59,015 bases of DNA from positions 503,456 through 562,470 of the forward strand of contig NW_008246069.1 of the NCBI RefSeq assembly GCF_000281045.1, given 5' to 3'. The notes beneath the pieces are model-generated. The model was given only the letters and a program-made list of their open reading frames with translations. It was not told where the DNA came from and searched no databases. Position numbers and translations under genes: made by a program. The number at the start of each line of letters is the position of its first letter. Position 1 is the first letter of the stretch. Source of the DNA: Saprolegnia diclina VS20 (Eukaryota; Oomycota; Saprolegniomycetes; Saprolegniales; Saprolegniaceae). Positions 34,874 to 45,697 of this stretch are shown here, piece after piece.

Positions 34874-37822
34874 ATGATAGGGCTCGCGAAGCGACGTGTG
34901 ACACGCCCAGATGGTGTACTCGTCTACGGGAATTCCATATCAACTGTCCGAAGGGGCGCGATGCTCGCGGCGCCACGAAGAGCGCGCACGCCATTCGAGC
35001 TCGAGGCGCTGCACCCCGCGTGTGGACCGGTTCGCGGCGGTACCGAGCTCGTCATTTCAGGCGCGCATTTCAACGGCACCTTTGACATCCCACGCCGCGT
35101 CTCGGATGTCCACCTGCGCTCGCCGCTGCACGAGACCGACGCCAAAGTGCGCTTCCAGCTCGGCGATAAGATCTTGACCCAAGTCAAAGCCAAGCTTCTC
35201 TCATCCAAGAAGCTACTGTGCACGACACCACGATTCAACGAGCCAGTCCGCAGCACCAACCATGCAAACTGGTAACAGCACCATGATGATCCTCATGGCT
35301 TTTTGCCAGCGTACGACGATCGTAGGGGAAGTGTGACGATCTGTGTGAGCCTTGAAGACAGCACGTTTGTCCCGTGCCGTCAGCGCTACCAATATTACCT
35401 ACCTACCTATATCTGTGACCTCGATCCACCGACAATCCCAGAGCCAGATCGTGTCAGGCTCACACTGCGTGCGCACCTCAGCGTCGGGGAGACGCCCCAG
35501 ACACCAATGACGGACGTCGAGACCTTGCTGCAGCGGCGCCTCGCGTCGCTGCTGTCACCGTCCGTACAGATTCAACGGCGCGTCGACCAACACACATGGC
35601 GCGTCATGGGCAGCGTTGACACCACGGATATGATGCAACTCGCCGTCGAGTTCCCGGAAGACGCTGGTGTCGGGCAATATACGATAGCGTTTGCTTGGAA
35701 CGGCGTCGACTTTGACGTGCCATCGCCGGTGCCATCGAGCTCCGAGTGGGCCGACTGGGGCCTGCACAACCAGTTTGAGATTTTTCGGCCGCCGTCGTTG
35801 CGCAGTGTGCGGCCGCACGCATGCTTCTACCTCGAAGGCCAAACACTTCACCTCGACTTTGACGCGTGGCAAGCGCCAGGCGTTCGCCCAGCCTCCCACG
35901 CAATCGTTCGGTTTGAGCGCGAGTGCAAGACGTCGAGTCACTGCGAGGACTACAAGGTGTCGTTGGATGAGACGACGACCGTGTCCGATTCCTCACCGAC
36001 TAGGTACTCGTGCCCATGGCCGATGGCGAATTGAGGTCCATAGCGGTCACGACGCCTTGGTTCCACGAAGCTGGCTTGTACGACATTGCTGTTTCCGTCA
36101 ATGGCGGAGTGCACTTTACGCGCTGTCCGATCCAGCGACTGCTCGTGTACCATAAGCCGCTCTGCGAGTTTGTTTCGCCCGAGTATGGCATCTCGCGTGG
36201 CAACACGGAGCTGAGTCTTCGCATCGCGGTGCGTGCGACGTCACTTCTAGTCCTACTCAGATCCTATCCATCTAGTTTGCCCACCCACGCGTCCATGAAG
36301 ACCACCCGCTGGTGCCGCTCGAAGATGCCAATGTTGAAGCCTGCGCGCCGACGCTATATGTGCGCTTCACCCTCGATGTCTCGGGCGCGGTCTTGGCGAC
36401 CGTGCCGGCCACGCTCAGCAGCTGCCACCGATTCGTGCAGTGCCGAAGCCCGAAAAACACAGACATCGAGTCCTTCCAGTAAGCACGTTTCTGCAACGGT
36501 CTATAGACCCAACGTGGCTAGGTATTCGCAAGTTGAAGCCGTGGCCTTGTCGCTGAGTTTCGACGATGTGCACTACTTTGCTCTCGCACCAAAAAAGCCG
36601 TTCCGGTACTATGCACCGCCGCGGTTGCGGGCCTTCTCGACGACGCATGGTGTACCCACGTGTTGCATCTCAGAGGTAACGCGTGAAACGATAGGGCCCT
36701 ACTCGGGGGGCACGCCGCTCATTATCGACTTGTGGCATCCGCTGCCCGACTGCATTTCGTCTCGGGTTCGATTTCGGTGCCTGAAGACGCTGGTCGTGCG
36801 GGACGCCGCCGCGAGCACGCACAAAGCGCAGCCATCCAGTCTTGTGTGCGTCGTGCCGCCGTGGCCGCGGTCCGACGACGGCGATACGAATGATGTGGGT
36901 GATGGCGAACCGTACAAGCTCGTGCTTGTTGAAGTACGTGGATAATGCCATAGACGCGTAGACCAATAAGTGTAGGTGACACTGAACGGCGTCGACTTCC
37001 ACACGGATACCATGCAGCTCGTCGCCAACCCGAACGCGTTCTTTCGAGGGCTCAGCTCGTGCTTTCTGTACTACCGCCCGCCGCGCATCTTCTTCGTCTC
37101 GCCAGCGTATGTGCCGACAACGGGGACCATTCCTGTCGTTGTGCACGGCGACGACTTGAACGATTATGGCGGCACCATCCAAGTCGCCTTCTCCAACGGC
37201 GCGTCGACGCGCTACGTACCGGGGCGCACGGATGGCCCGGGGGTTGTCTGCACTGCGCCGCCGTTCGCTGCTGGTCAAACCAAAAACGCGAGTGATGGGC
37301 CCAAGTAGTGACGACTGCGTAGGTGTCTGCAATGTGGCCGTGGCACTGAATGGCCAGCAGTTTACGGGCGACTGGAACGGCCGAGGCGACTGCACGACGA
37401 CGTCCGCATCTAGCGTGAGACAGACTTGCTCATGTGGTGCTGTAGAGATCTCGATTCGCAAGTGCGGTTTTTTGACGTGCCAATGTTTTCGGCCCTGGCC
37501 CCTGCAAGAGGGCCGCTCAAGGGGGGTACCCTGATGCAGATCTTCGGCACGGGCTTCGTCGAAACAGGCGCGCTCGAAGTGCGCTTCTCTGCATCCGACA
37601 TTGAGTATGAAGAAATCGTTCCAGGTCTTGTGACCGAGTAGGCCCCAACTTTGGAGAGGACCCCATCCCTAACGCATGCTGCCTAGCGGAGTGCTTCGGT
37701 GTACGACGCCCCGCTGCCCCATCGAGTACACTGTCGATATTGCGTGGTCCTTCTCCGACCGCGTCTTCCTTGAGCCTGACCAAAAACATCGGCGGGCGAC
37801 ATTCACCTACGCGGCCAAATAG
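34874..37822 (+). CDS. Large IPT/TIG-repeat protein
   Basis: A series of immunoglobulin-like IPT/TIG modules, recognisable by (P)xxG(P)xxGGTxxxIxGxxF and ending in SFNGxDF-like strands: LEALHPACGPVRGGTELVIS, AFAWNGVDFDVPSPVP, LRSVRPHACFYLEGQTLHLD, CEFVSPEYGISRGNTELSLR, IGPYSGGTPLIIDL, VTLNGVDFHTDTMQLV, IFFVSPAYVPTTGTIPVVV and FSALAPARGPLKGGTLMQIF. At least six introns. It ends YTVDIAWSFSDRVFLEP... at a TAG at 37820-37822. No signal peptide or membrane span was seen, and the start at 34874 is only the first plausible Met before the first module, so the N-terminus is open. IPT proteins in protists are commonly surface or secreted adhesins. The same description fits a degrading gene if some joins fail. 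Confidence 0.7.
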
Positions 37823-37943
37823 CTTGGCTCATACTGCGACACTATGGTTCTTGTGTTCACAAGTGATCTAGTCGAATAGCATGCATGGACGTTGTCTACC
37901 AATTCCAGCAGCGAGTGTTGTCAAAAGATGGTATTTTCACCCC

Positions 37944-39586
37944 ATGAAACCACCTTTCTTGTCACAACCAACGGCGTGGATTCAGCCGACGAGTCGGCCG
38001 TATCTTGGCAAGGGGCGCATGCAGGCGCCGGCGAAGCGGGTCTCTGTTGTGCATGCAGAGAAGACGGCCATCGTCAGCTTTGCCCAGCGAGATGGCAACG
38101 AGCCGCGCAACTCGTGGCTCGACAGCATGTTCATCGTCGTCGCCAATGTCGTCGGCGTCGGTGTGCTCGGCCTCGCGCACGCGTTTGCCATGCTCGGCTG
38201 GCTGTACATCGCGCTCCTCCGTTCTGCGGTTCTGAATGCGCCTGATTAGATGGGGCATTCTTGCTCTCGCCATCACGCTCGGCGGTTCGCTCTACAGCGG
38301 CCTTCTCATGACGCGCATGAAGGGCCGCGTCCCGACCGCCTTGGTCTACGCCGACTTGGGCCACGCCGGTGCGACGGCCTTGCCACGATCTTCGCATGCA
38401 ACTGCGCGTCGTTGTAGCGTACGGGAACCTCGGGCACGCGTTCATCACGCTCTTTGGGTACACGTACATGACGGGCATCTGTGTACGCGATGACCTCTTG
38501 GCCGTTGCTCATGACGCCAGTAGCTCTCGTACCAGCTCACGGCGTCGCTCTTTTTAAAAGAGCTGACGAACGGCGTGTGCTTTGTGTCGTGCGCCACCAT
38601 GGTCGCCGCCTTTGTCTTGCCGCTCGCGCAGTACCGCAACTTCACCGAAATGACGTCCATGGCCGTCGTCGGCGCCGTCTCGATCGTCGTGCCCGTCCTT
38701 CTCATTATCGGTATGTCGCTGCCTGCAGGATCGAATCCTGGACCTCGTTGTAGTGGAAGTGGCGTGGCATGGGCGGTTCCAGGCGGTCGAAACCGAGTGG
38801 GTGCCGTCCACGACGGACTTTCAAGCGGCGACGGTCGCCTGCATGGACGTCATCTTTGCCATGTACTAGCTTCAGAAACGCGAGCAACGGTCATTCGTAT
38901 TGTGCGATTGTAGGGCAGGCCACGTCTTTTTCGTTGAAATCATGTCCGAGATGACGGACCCGTCGTCGTTTCGCCACTCGCTCTACTGCGCCACGTCCTT
39001 CTTGAGCTGGGTTTACTTTACGATTGCGATCGTGGGCTACTACTGCGTTGGCACGTCCGTGCTCAACCCCATCACGCAAAACCTCGCCAGCGTCCTTGTC
39101 CGGCGGTACACAACCCATCTTGTTCCATTTCACTCACTAGCACTTGGGGTTAGGTGGTGCAGTGCGTTTGTGTTGAGCCACATCATTGTCGCGTACGTCA
39201 TGGCCGTCATGGTTCTGGCCCGCAATATGGAGTCCGTGCTCTGCCTCGCGCCGCACGAAGACAGCGCGCATGCAACGTTGAGTCAGCGCCTCTCCTGGCT
39301 TGCATTGACGTCCAGCATCGTCTGCCTCGGCTTTCTCGTGTCAAATGTCCTCCCGTTCGTCAACGACCTCCTCGGCTTTGTTGGCGCCATGAGCGGCGTC
39401 ACGACCACCTTCGTGTTCCCGTTCCTTCTCGCGCCCGTGCTTTTGTACGACGAGCTCTCGAAACGCCATCGCATCGCGCTCTACGCGGTCGCGCTCGGTA
39501 GCTCCGCCATTGCCGTCCTCGGGGTTGTCTGTGCGGTCCAGCGCATGTCCAACTCGTACGAGACCCGCCGTCCGTTCTCGTGCTAG
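37944..39586 (+). CDS. Amino acid/auxin permease family transporter
   Basis: Polytopic secondary transporter of the AAAP (Aa_trans) family, likely importing amino acids. An N-terminal cytosolic tail is followed by the family entry GNEPRNSWLDSMFIVVANVV and GVGVLGLAHAFAMLGWLYIA, then LALAITLGGSLYSGLLMTRM, FITLFGYTYMTGICVYAMTS, MVAAFVLPLAQYRNFTEMTS, VGAVSIVVPVLLIIG, DVIFAMAGHVFFVEIMSEM (matching FAYxGHxxFPEI), YFTIAIVGYYCVGTSVLNPI, LSHIIVAYVMAVMVLARNME and two more spans before YETRRPFSC. About six introns of 30-60 nt. The start is MKPPFLSQ at 37944; MQAPAKRVSV at 38019 is an alternative. Confidence 0.83.
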
Positions 39587-40085
39587 CGCATGGCATTGCC
39601 CTTCAATAGATATAGCACGTCGTAGCTCGACTCTCTCGATGGCGGAAGCCGCCTCGTAGCTAGCCCGTACTAGGAAGAGCGTACAAAGGACAAACCTGGA
39701 GCTTCTTGGAGCGAGCTGGCGCCAGACAATCGAATGGCCGTAAGAACGAGTGACGCAACGACGCTGCGACAGTGCCAGTGACTCTTTGGTATAGTTTAGC
39801 CAGCAGCCTGTTGCGGGACAGTGCGGTGCGGCATGCAGAGCATAGGGACCTCTTGTATAGCGCGACGCGTGTCCTATGCAGCGATGCCAACTGCAGCGAA
39901 CGACGGCCCACGCGCTTGCGACCCGCTACAGCCTTCAAGCCTCTAAGATCGTCGCTCGCGCGACGGCAACGTCCGACAGGCAACGAGACGCCCACGATAT
40001 CTCGTGCGCACAAAAGGCTAGCTACATGCAGGTCCGAAGCCAAGCATAGCAGCAGACGAATGCATTCAAGGTGTGTCAATGGCGG
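39587..40085. other. Intergenic between convergent genes, nothing seen
   Basis: Lies between the amino-acid permease stop and the CDC26-like stop. No coding pattern or repeat recognised. Confidence 0.4.
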
Positions 40086-40289
40086 TCACCGGCGGTTGAT
40101 GCCGAGACGGGCTTCACGCTCGGCCTTGGCGCGCGCTACGTAGTGCTCTTCCGCCGAAGTTCCGGGCGGAGGCGAGCGCGCGGCCTCGGCTCGGCGGGCG
40201 CGGGCTTCGAGCAGCTTGTCGCGGTACGCTTCGTACTCGTCGGCCAAACCGTCCTTGACGTCGAGGCGCGTCGGCTCGCGGCGCAGCAT
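40086..40289 (-). CDS. CDC26: APC/C subunit CDC26-like
   Basis: A single-exon 67-residue frame opens MLRREPTRLDVKDGLADEYE, matching the strongly conserved MLRRxPTRLxLKxxDxxE start of CDC26 from animals and plants, the segment that binds APC6/CDC16 TPR repeats. The remainder is a charged helix (YRDKLLEARARRAEAA) and ends AEREARLGINRR, similar to the RIG(I/L) end of plant CDC26. CDC26 stabilises the anaphase-promoting complex. Length is typical. A perfect ATCCGGAT inverted repeat lies directly upstream. Confidence 0.72.
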   Translation of the reverse strand: MLRREPTRLDVKDGLADEYEAYRDKLLEARARRAEAARSPPPGTSAEEHYVARAKAEREARLGINRR

Positions 40290-40295
40290 TTTCTG

Positions 40296-40325
40296 TTATC
40301 CGGATGCGGTGCGTCATCCGGATAA
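40296..40325. promoter_or_regulatory. Perfect inverted repeat TTATCCGGATG/CATCCGGATAA
   Basis: Two 11-bp arms (40296-40306 and 40315-40325) around an 8-nt loop; each arm also contains the ATCCGGAT palindrome. It ends 6 bp upstream of the CDC26-like start, so it probably belongs to its core promoter or leader. Confidence 0.7.
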
Positions 40326-40525
40326 TGTGGATTTCGCCAGTCGCGCAAACACGCAGACGTTGGGATGCGTGGGCCGTCGAGCGCGCATGGATCTATGTGG
40401 TTGCAGGTAGAGACACGTCGGCAAGGGTAGAGCACCGCGGATCGACCGCATGAGCTGTCTGCTGTGGGACCGTGCGTTGGGCGCGCCGACGTCATAGCCT
40501 TCTCGCTGGCTTCCTGACGCGTTTC

Positions 40526-40584
40526 ATTGGTTGAAAAGCGCACGCTTCAACGATTGGGACACGCTCTATACGACGTGTGATTGG
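40526..40584 (-). promoter_or_regulatory. Triple inverted CCAAT array, 27-bp spacing
   Basis: ATTGG at 40526, 40553 and 40580, each 27 bp apart, between the CDC26-like gene and the RING gene. Almost the same spacing is found at 31531-31587. Confidence 0.6.
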
Positions 40585-40702
40585 GTGAAATCCAACGAAT
40601 CACGAGGCGACGAAAACACTTTTTAAACGCAAGTGGCTTGGGATTTGTATGTACCATACAAACGACAAGTGTAATTTGAACCGGGAAAGGAACGCGGCTG
40701 AA

Positions 40703-40710
40703 TATAAATA
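40703..40710 (+). promoter_or_regulatory. TATA-box-like TATAAATA
   Basis: TATAAATA lies 78 bp before ATG 40781. If used, transcription begins after it and the upstream in-frame ATG at 40649 cannot be the start. Confidence 0.4.
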
Positions 40711-40780
40711 CTTGGACACCCAAAGAGCGTCGCAGGAGCAACCAGAAGGGACGACATTAGCAGATTGGTTCAACATCATC

Positions 40781-42943
40781 ATGCAAATGGAGGAGCGGAA
40801 GGCCGCGACCGACGCGCCGTCGCCGGCTCATGCGAGCAGCAGCGGCAGCGGCAACTACTACCAAGGCTTGCACCCGTACCAGCAAGCGCAGCTCATGCGG
40901 CGACAGCCCTCGTGCCCGATCTGCGGGTCGCAGTCGCTGCCGCCCAACATGGTCCTCGAGCCGTGCCAGCACCAGTTCCACTTCCACTGCGTCGAGGGCT
41001 ACATCCAGAACGAAAAGACGTGTCCTGTCTGCCGAACGCCTATCCAGCGCCACCAAGGGATCAACCGATCCTTCCCGACGATGGCCACGCAGGGCGGCCA
41101 TCCGCACGACTACCCGGTGCCACTCCACAACCAAGGCCAGAGCGCGATGCCATTGGGTCGCCAGTCGTACGCGCCGCCACAGATGCATGCGATGCCTCCG
41201 ACCAACGGCAGTAGCTACAACGGCCAGGCGCCGATTGGCCACTTCCCGAGCGCCAGTGTATACGAGCTGCCGCCCGAAGTCTTCTTGGACACATCGTACG
41301 AGCAGCAAGGATCGAATGCGCCCGGAAAGATGCGCAAGGGCAAGTGGACAGCCGAAGAAGCGCTGTACTGCGACCGCCTCATTGAAGAGTTCAAGCTCGG
41401 GAACTTGCCCCTGGCCGAGGGCACGACGCTGCGCACGTTCCTCTCCAAGCTCCTCAACTGCGACCCGATGCGGATATCGAAGAAGTACACGGGTAACCAG
41501 TGCATAGGCAAGGTACACCATCTTCGTCGTATCTGTCGCAGTGTCTTCATAATTGCGTAGATCATCTTTCGCAAAAAAGCCAAAGAGCCCTCCAAAGACG
41601 AAGTCGAGACGACGCGCAAGCAGCTCGCCGAGCTCGAGCGCGTGTACCTCGAGCGTGAACGTATGAACCAGCAGCGCCGCGAGAAGAGGCTTGAGACCGA
41701 GCTCACGCGGGACCGGGGCCGTCTGCTCACGACGCGACCGATCTACCACGGCATGCCCGGCCAGGCCCCGCCGTCAATGGGCCAAGGCCCACCACCTCCC
41801 ATAGGCCAGGGCCCGCCACCGACAGCGCCACCTCCCGGGTACCATCACCACCCTGGCATGCAGCAGCACCACCCGATGCAACAACACATGCAGCCGGCGT
41901 ACCCGCACCACCATCACAGCAACAACAACAATAACAAGAGCAACGGAGCGAGCAAGCCAACCGGTCCGGACGCCGAAAAGTCAAGTAGCCGCCACGTGAG
42001 CCCTCAACAGCACGACCCGAGCCCACGCCACACATCATCGCAGTCACCAGCGCACGTCAAGACGGAGCAGACGACAACAGAGCACAAGGACAACGACGAC
42101 GAAGACGCCAAGCACCACGTTGACACCATGCCGCGTGTCTCATCGATCGACAGCTTCTCGTCGCTCTTTCCGCGCATCGCGTCGCTCGACTGCTTCCAGG
42201 GCCTCCAGTCCATGTCGCGCAACCCGTCGTCCATGTCACTCTCCAACCATGGTGACGCAGGGATGTTTCGGTCGCCGTCGCTCGAGTGCTTCAACGGCAT
42301 CCCGCGCGTCAACTCGCTCGAGCAATTTTCGAATTTCATTGCGAGCATGCCGCCGGCCGAAGCGTCGAGCAAAAAGGAGTCGCCGGTGGACCATCCATTT
42401 GCCGAGCCAACGCCAAAGGGCAAGCCGCCCATGTCGGGCATTGCCCGCGCCGCGTCGTCGGACAAGCTGCACACGTCGATGACGTCATCAACAACAATGA
42501 GTCTCCCGCGCGTGCCATCGCTGGACAAGGCGCTCGACAAGATGCCGCGCGTCCCGTCCATGGACCGGCTCCACGGCAGCGGCATTCCGCGTGTGCCGTC
42601 GCTCGGCGGCCTTCCGCGCATCAACTCGACCGAGGCATTTCTGCAGCACATTCCGTCTCTGTCCAACTTGAGCGGCCTCATGCCGTCGTTTGGGTCCTTT
42701 GACAAGCTGAGCTCGCTCTCGAAGGAGTCCAAGCACCTGGCGATTCCACGCAACTCGTCGCTCGAGGACATTTTGTCGCTGGTCGCGGCGTCGGCCGACC
42801 ACGAAAATAACCCGCGCCTGCTCAAACGCAAGGCCGAGAGCAGTACCGAGCCGCTTCTCGGGGGTATCCACAAGAGCAAGCTGCCCATGAACGCATCGGA
42901 TGGTCCATCGACCAGCCTCTCGGAGAAGAAGCAGCGCCTGTAA
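40781..42943 (+). CDS. RING-finger protein with KWT/EE box and PRVxSLD repeats
   Basis: A C3H2C3-type RING finger (CPICGSQSLPPNMVLEPC, HQFHFHC, CPVCR) suggests a ubiquitin ligase. About 100 residues on is a conserved block GKWTAEEALYCDRLIEEFK, LPLAEGTTLRTFLSKLL and NCDPMRISKKYTGNQCIGK, which runs over the only intron (about 41511-41561) into IIFRKKA; as I recall, this box is common in stramenopile proteins of unknown role. It then has a charged coil (LERVYLERERMNQQRREKRL), a Pro/His/Asn-rich stretch, and at least eight PR(V/I)xS(L/M)(D/E) motifs (FPRIASLDCF, IPRVNSLEQF, MPRVPSMDRL). The latter suit basophilic kinases and 14-3-3 binding. It ends LSEKKQRL. ATG 40649 is an alternative start. Confidence 0.8.
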
Positions 42944-43203
42944 GAAATTTGAACCCTGTCTTGTTGTTGTGTGTTGCTGCTTGCGCGCTCTGTACTGTCG
43001 CTTCAATGGAGTTGAAATGTTGGTCTAGTGGTTTGTTGGTGTATCGCAGCGGCTGCCTCGGGGCTTGGTGGTGGTAATGGTGGCAAAGCTGGGACGGTTA
43101 CCTGCAGCATTCACGTTGAATTGAGAGATTGAAACATTGATACAAAGCACAGGCGCAACTTGAGACATTGCAAGATATGAGGCATGTCAAAATGTTGTGG
43201 TGG

Positions 43204-45609
43204 TTAAGTCGGACGTGTCCAGGAGCTGTCGCCTGTGAGCGGGTTATAAAAGTAGATGACACCGTCGTCGCCCGTGCACTCGGTCCAGCTCGACGGCGGG
43301 AGGTCCCAGACGCTTTCGCCGGTCGTCGCATTGATATAGTAGACGGTCCCGTTCGCATCGGTTGCGAGCTCCCACGACGGCGCCGGCGTCTCGTGCCACT
43401 CGGGTGTTTCCCACTGCGTCGCACCCGTGATACGGTGCTGATAATAGAAGCGGCCGCTAGTCCCATCGGGCACCTTGGTCCAGTCACTGTACTTGTCAGG
43501 GTAGAGCAGCCGGCGCCGATGCCGGCGTTCGTCGGCGCGTTGCTGCTTGCGGGCGGCGAGCTTGGCGGCGAGCGCGTCGTCCATTTCCTTTTCAGCGATC
43601 GCGCGCCACGCGAGCCGGCGCTCGTTCTCCTCGGCGCGCATCTGGCGTCGCGCATTCGCCTCCGCCGCCCGCTCGCTAGCCACGCGCTGTGTTTCCAGCG
43701 CCCTGAGGTGCGACCGATGCAGCCGCGACAAGTGATCTTCGGCTCGCATTGCACGGTCTGCGGCCTGCTGCAGTTTGGTCTCGCGGAGCTGGCGGCGCAG
43801 CTGCCGGACGCGTTCTTCCTCGGCCACCAGCGGATCTTCTAGCGTTGCCTCTCGCAACGGCCGCCACCGGACATCGGCGCGCGCCATGGACTCGCGCTCC
43901 CGGGCCTCGGCCTTTTCTTGCAAGAGACGCTGCACGCGGGACGCATTCTCCGCCGCGCGCGTGGCTTGCCACTGCCGCAGCTCCTCCCGCTGGCGCTTCA
44001 GGCGACCGCGGCGCTCGGTCTCGGACTCGGGCGGCTTGTCTTCGGCCGCCATTAGCGGCATCTCCCGAGCAACGGCGGCGTCATCGGCCTCGTACTTCGC
44101 TCGGCGGATGCGATCGGCGTTGGCTGCGGCGTCGGTGCGTAGCTGCCGCCGCTTTTCCCGAACGACAACGGATGGCTGGGCCATGGCCCACGCCCGAAAG
44201 TCCACAAACGGGCTGAGACCGTCGCGCACCACGAGGTAGCTGGTCACGACGCTCTGCGCGACGTCTTCGGCGCGCCGGGCGACGGCAAGGATGTCGTGGG
44301 CTGGCAACCGCGGACAAGCACAGCTCGGCGCGCCAGACCGCCGCTTGTGAAGTGCCTTGTTGGCATGCACTCTCTGCTTACTGGGACTGCACGGACGCAG
44401 CGGCGCCGTTGCTCGCTGGGCACAGAGACGGGACAAGAGCACGTGCGCGCGCGGCGCTGCTGGGAACGTTGGGTCGTGCAGTAGGCGTCGATGCAACATG
44501 TCGGTGGCAGCGCCCTGAGCGTGCAAGAGGGCAGCTGCCTGGTGGCGCACGACGCGGCCCAATTCTTCCTACGTACAAAGGGCGATCCCAGTCATCTTCA
44601 AATCGCCTGCACGTACCGAAGGCACGTCAGCGAGGCCGTTGGCCGCCATGGCGCTCACAAACGAAAGACTTAGAAGTGTCGCAACCACACTCTGGCTGGG
44701 CTGCTGCACTACCGCCTGTAGCCAGCGCAGCTCGTCGGGTGGCACGTTTGGGGGGTTATTGCTCGAGGGCAGCGCCGCGGCCAGCACCAGTGCCTGCAAC
44801 GCGCCGTCGTCCAGAAGCCGCCGCCGTTCAAAGCTATGCGACTTGGAGGTGATATTGCGCACGAGCACGACCAACGTGCGTACGGCCAAGTGGTGCTGGA
44901 AGAGCGAGCTCTGCGCGATGAGAGAGGCTAGCGTGTCCTCGACGCCATCGGTCGTCGCGTGGTCTTCGCCCGCGCAAGCAAAAATCGACGGCGCCGGGGG
45001 CTGCGGTCGGCGCAAGAGACACTCGTCGACTTCGTCGCGCGGAATCGGCGACGATGCCAAGACGTAAGCCAATGACATAGGTCCCAGCGGTAGCAAAGCG
45101 TCGACATGGCCACGCGCGTGCAGGTCGAGGACGAGAGCGTGCATCGAATAGCGCAGCGCGTCGACAGCCACCTCGAGGTGTAGCGGATGACACGGTGCAC
45201 TGGCGACCTCAACGTGCTCGATCGCGCCCGCTAGTGAGAGGTGCACGCGCACAATGGCGTCGACAAGGCAGGGCACGAGGCCTTCGAGGACCAGCGTCGG
45301 CGCGAGTGTCGCGTCGCACGCAACGTAATAGAGTAGCAGTAGAGTCGTGGCCTTGAGCTCATTCGGAGCCAATTCCGCTTGCTTGAGCTGGGCGACAAGG
45401 AAGATGGCCCACGTGCGCCACTGCGACGGCCCTTGGTCGATCGCAGCTACGTTGTCGGCGACGGACGGGTACGGCCGCCGGGCCATAGGATCGCGCAGCG
45501 GGGCGCAGAGCACGTGCAGCAGCCGGACAAGCTCGAGGCGGTCGGTGCTGTCGCCAGTTGGCAGCGGCGCCAGCCGCGTCGGACTTCGCCGCTTGTCCTG
45601 CTGTGTCAT
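43204..45609 (-). CDS. Armadillo-like, coiled-coil and triple WW-domain protein
   Basis: Two exons joined by a 48-nt intron (44569-44616; GTACGT...GTAG) link an N-terminal helical-repeat region to a charged C-terminus. The first exon begins MTQQDKRRSPTRLAPLP and contains LLLLYYVACDATLAPTLVLE, LAVRTLVVLVRNITSKSH and LDDGALQALVLAAAL, which suggest armadillo/HEAT helices. The second has a long Arg/Glu-rich coil (RLLQEKAEARERESMARADV) and three closely spaced WW domains at the C-terminus: WTKVPDGTSGRFYYQHRITG, WELATDANGTVYYINATTGE and WTECTGDDGVIYFYNPLTGD, each with two Trp and a Tyr pair. WW domains bind Pro-rich ligands. Function is otherwise unknown. Divergent from 45698 across 88 bp. Confidence 0.78.
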
Positions 45610-45697
45610 GGTGGTGTAACTGCCATTGCCTCGGATTGGCCCCAAGCGCACGCTATATCCGTATTCACTCTATTTCCCAGACCAAGATATCATCACG

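Noticed and set aside
38722-38740. CAGGATCGAATCCTG, a T-arm-like hairpin
   Set aside because: It lies within an intron of the amino-acid permease gene and has no other tRNA arms.
44296-44852. Plus-strand frames across the intron of the ARM-WW gene
   Set aside because: They overlap the in-frame minus-strand exons and show no homology.
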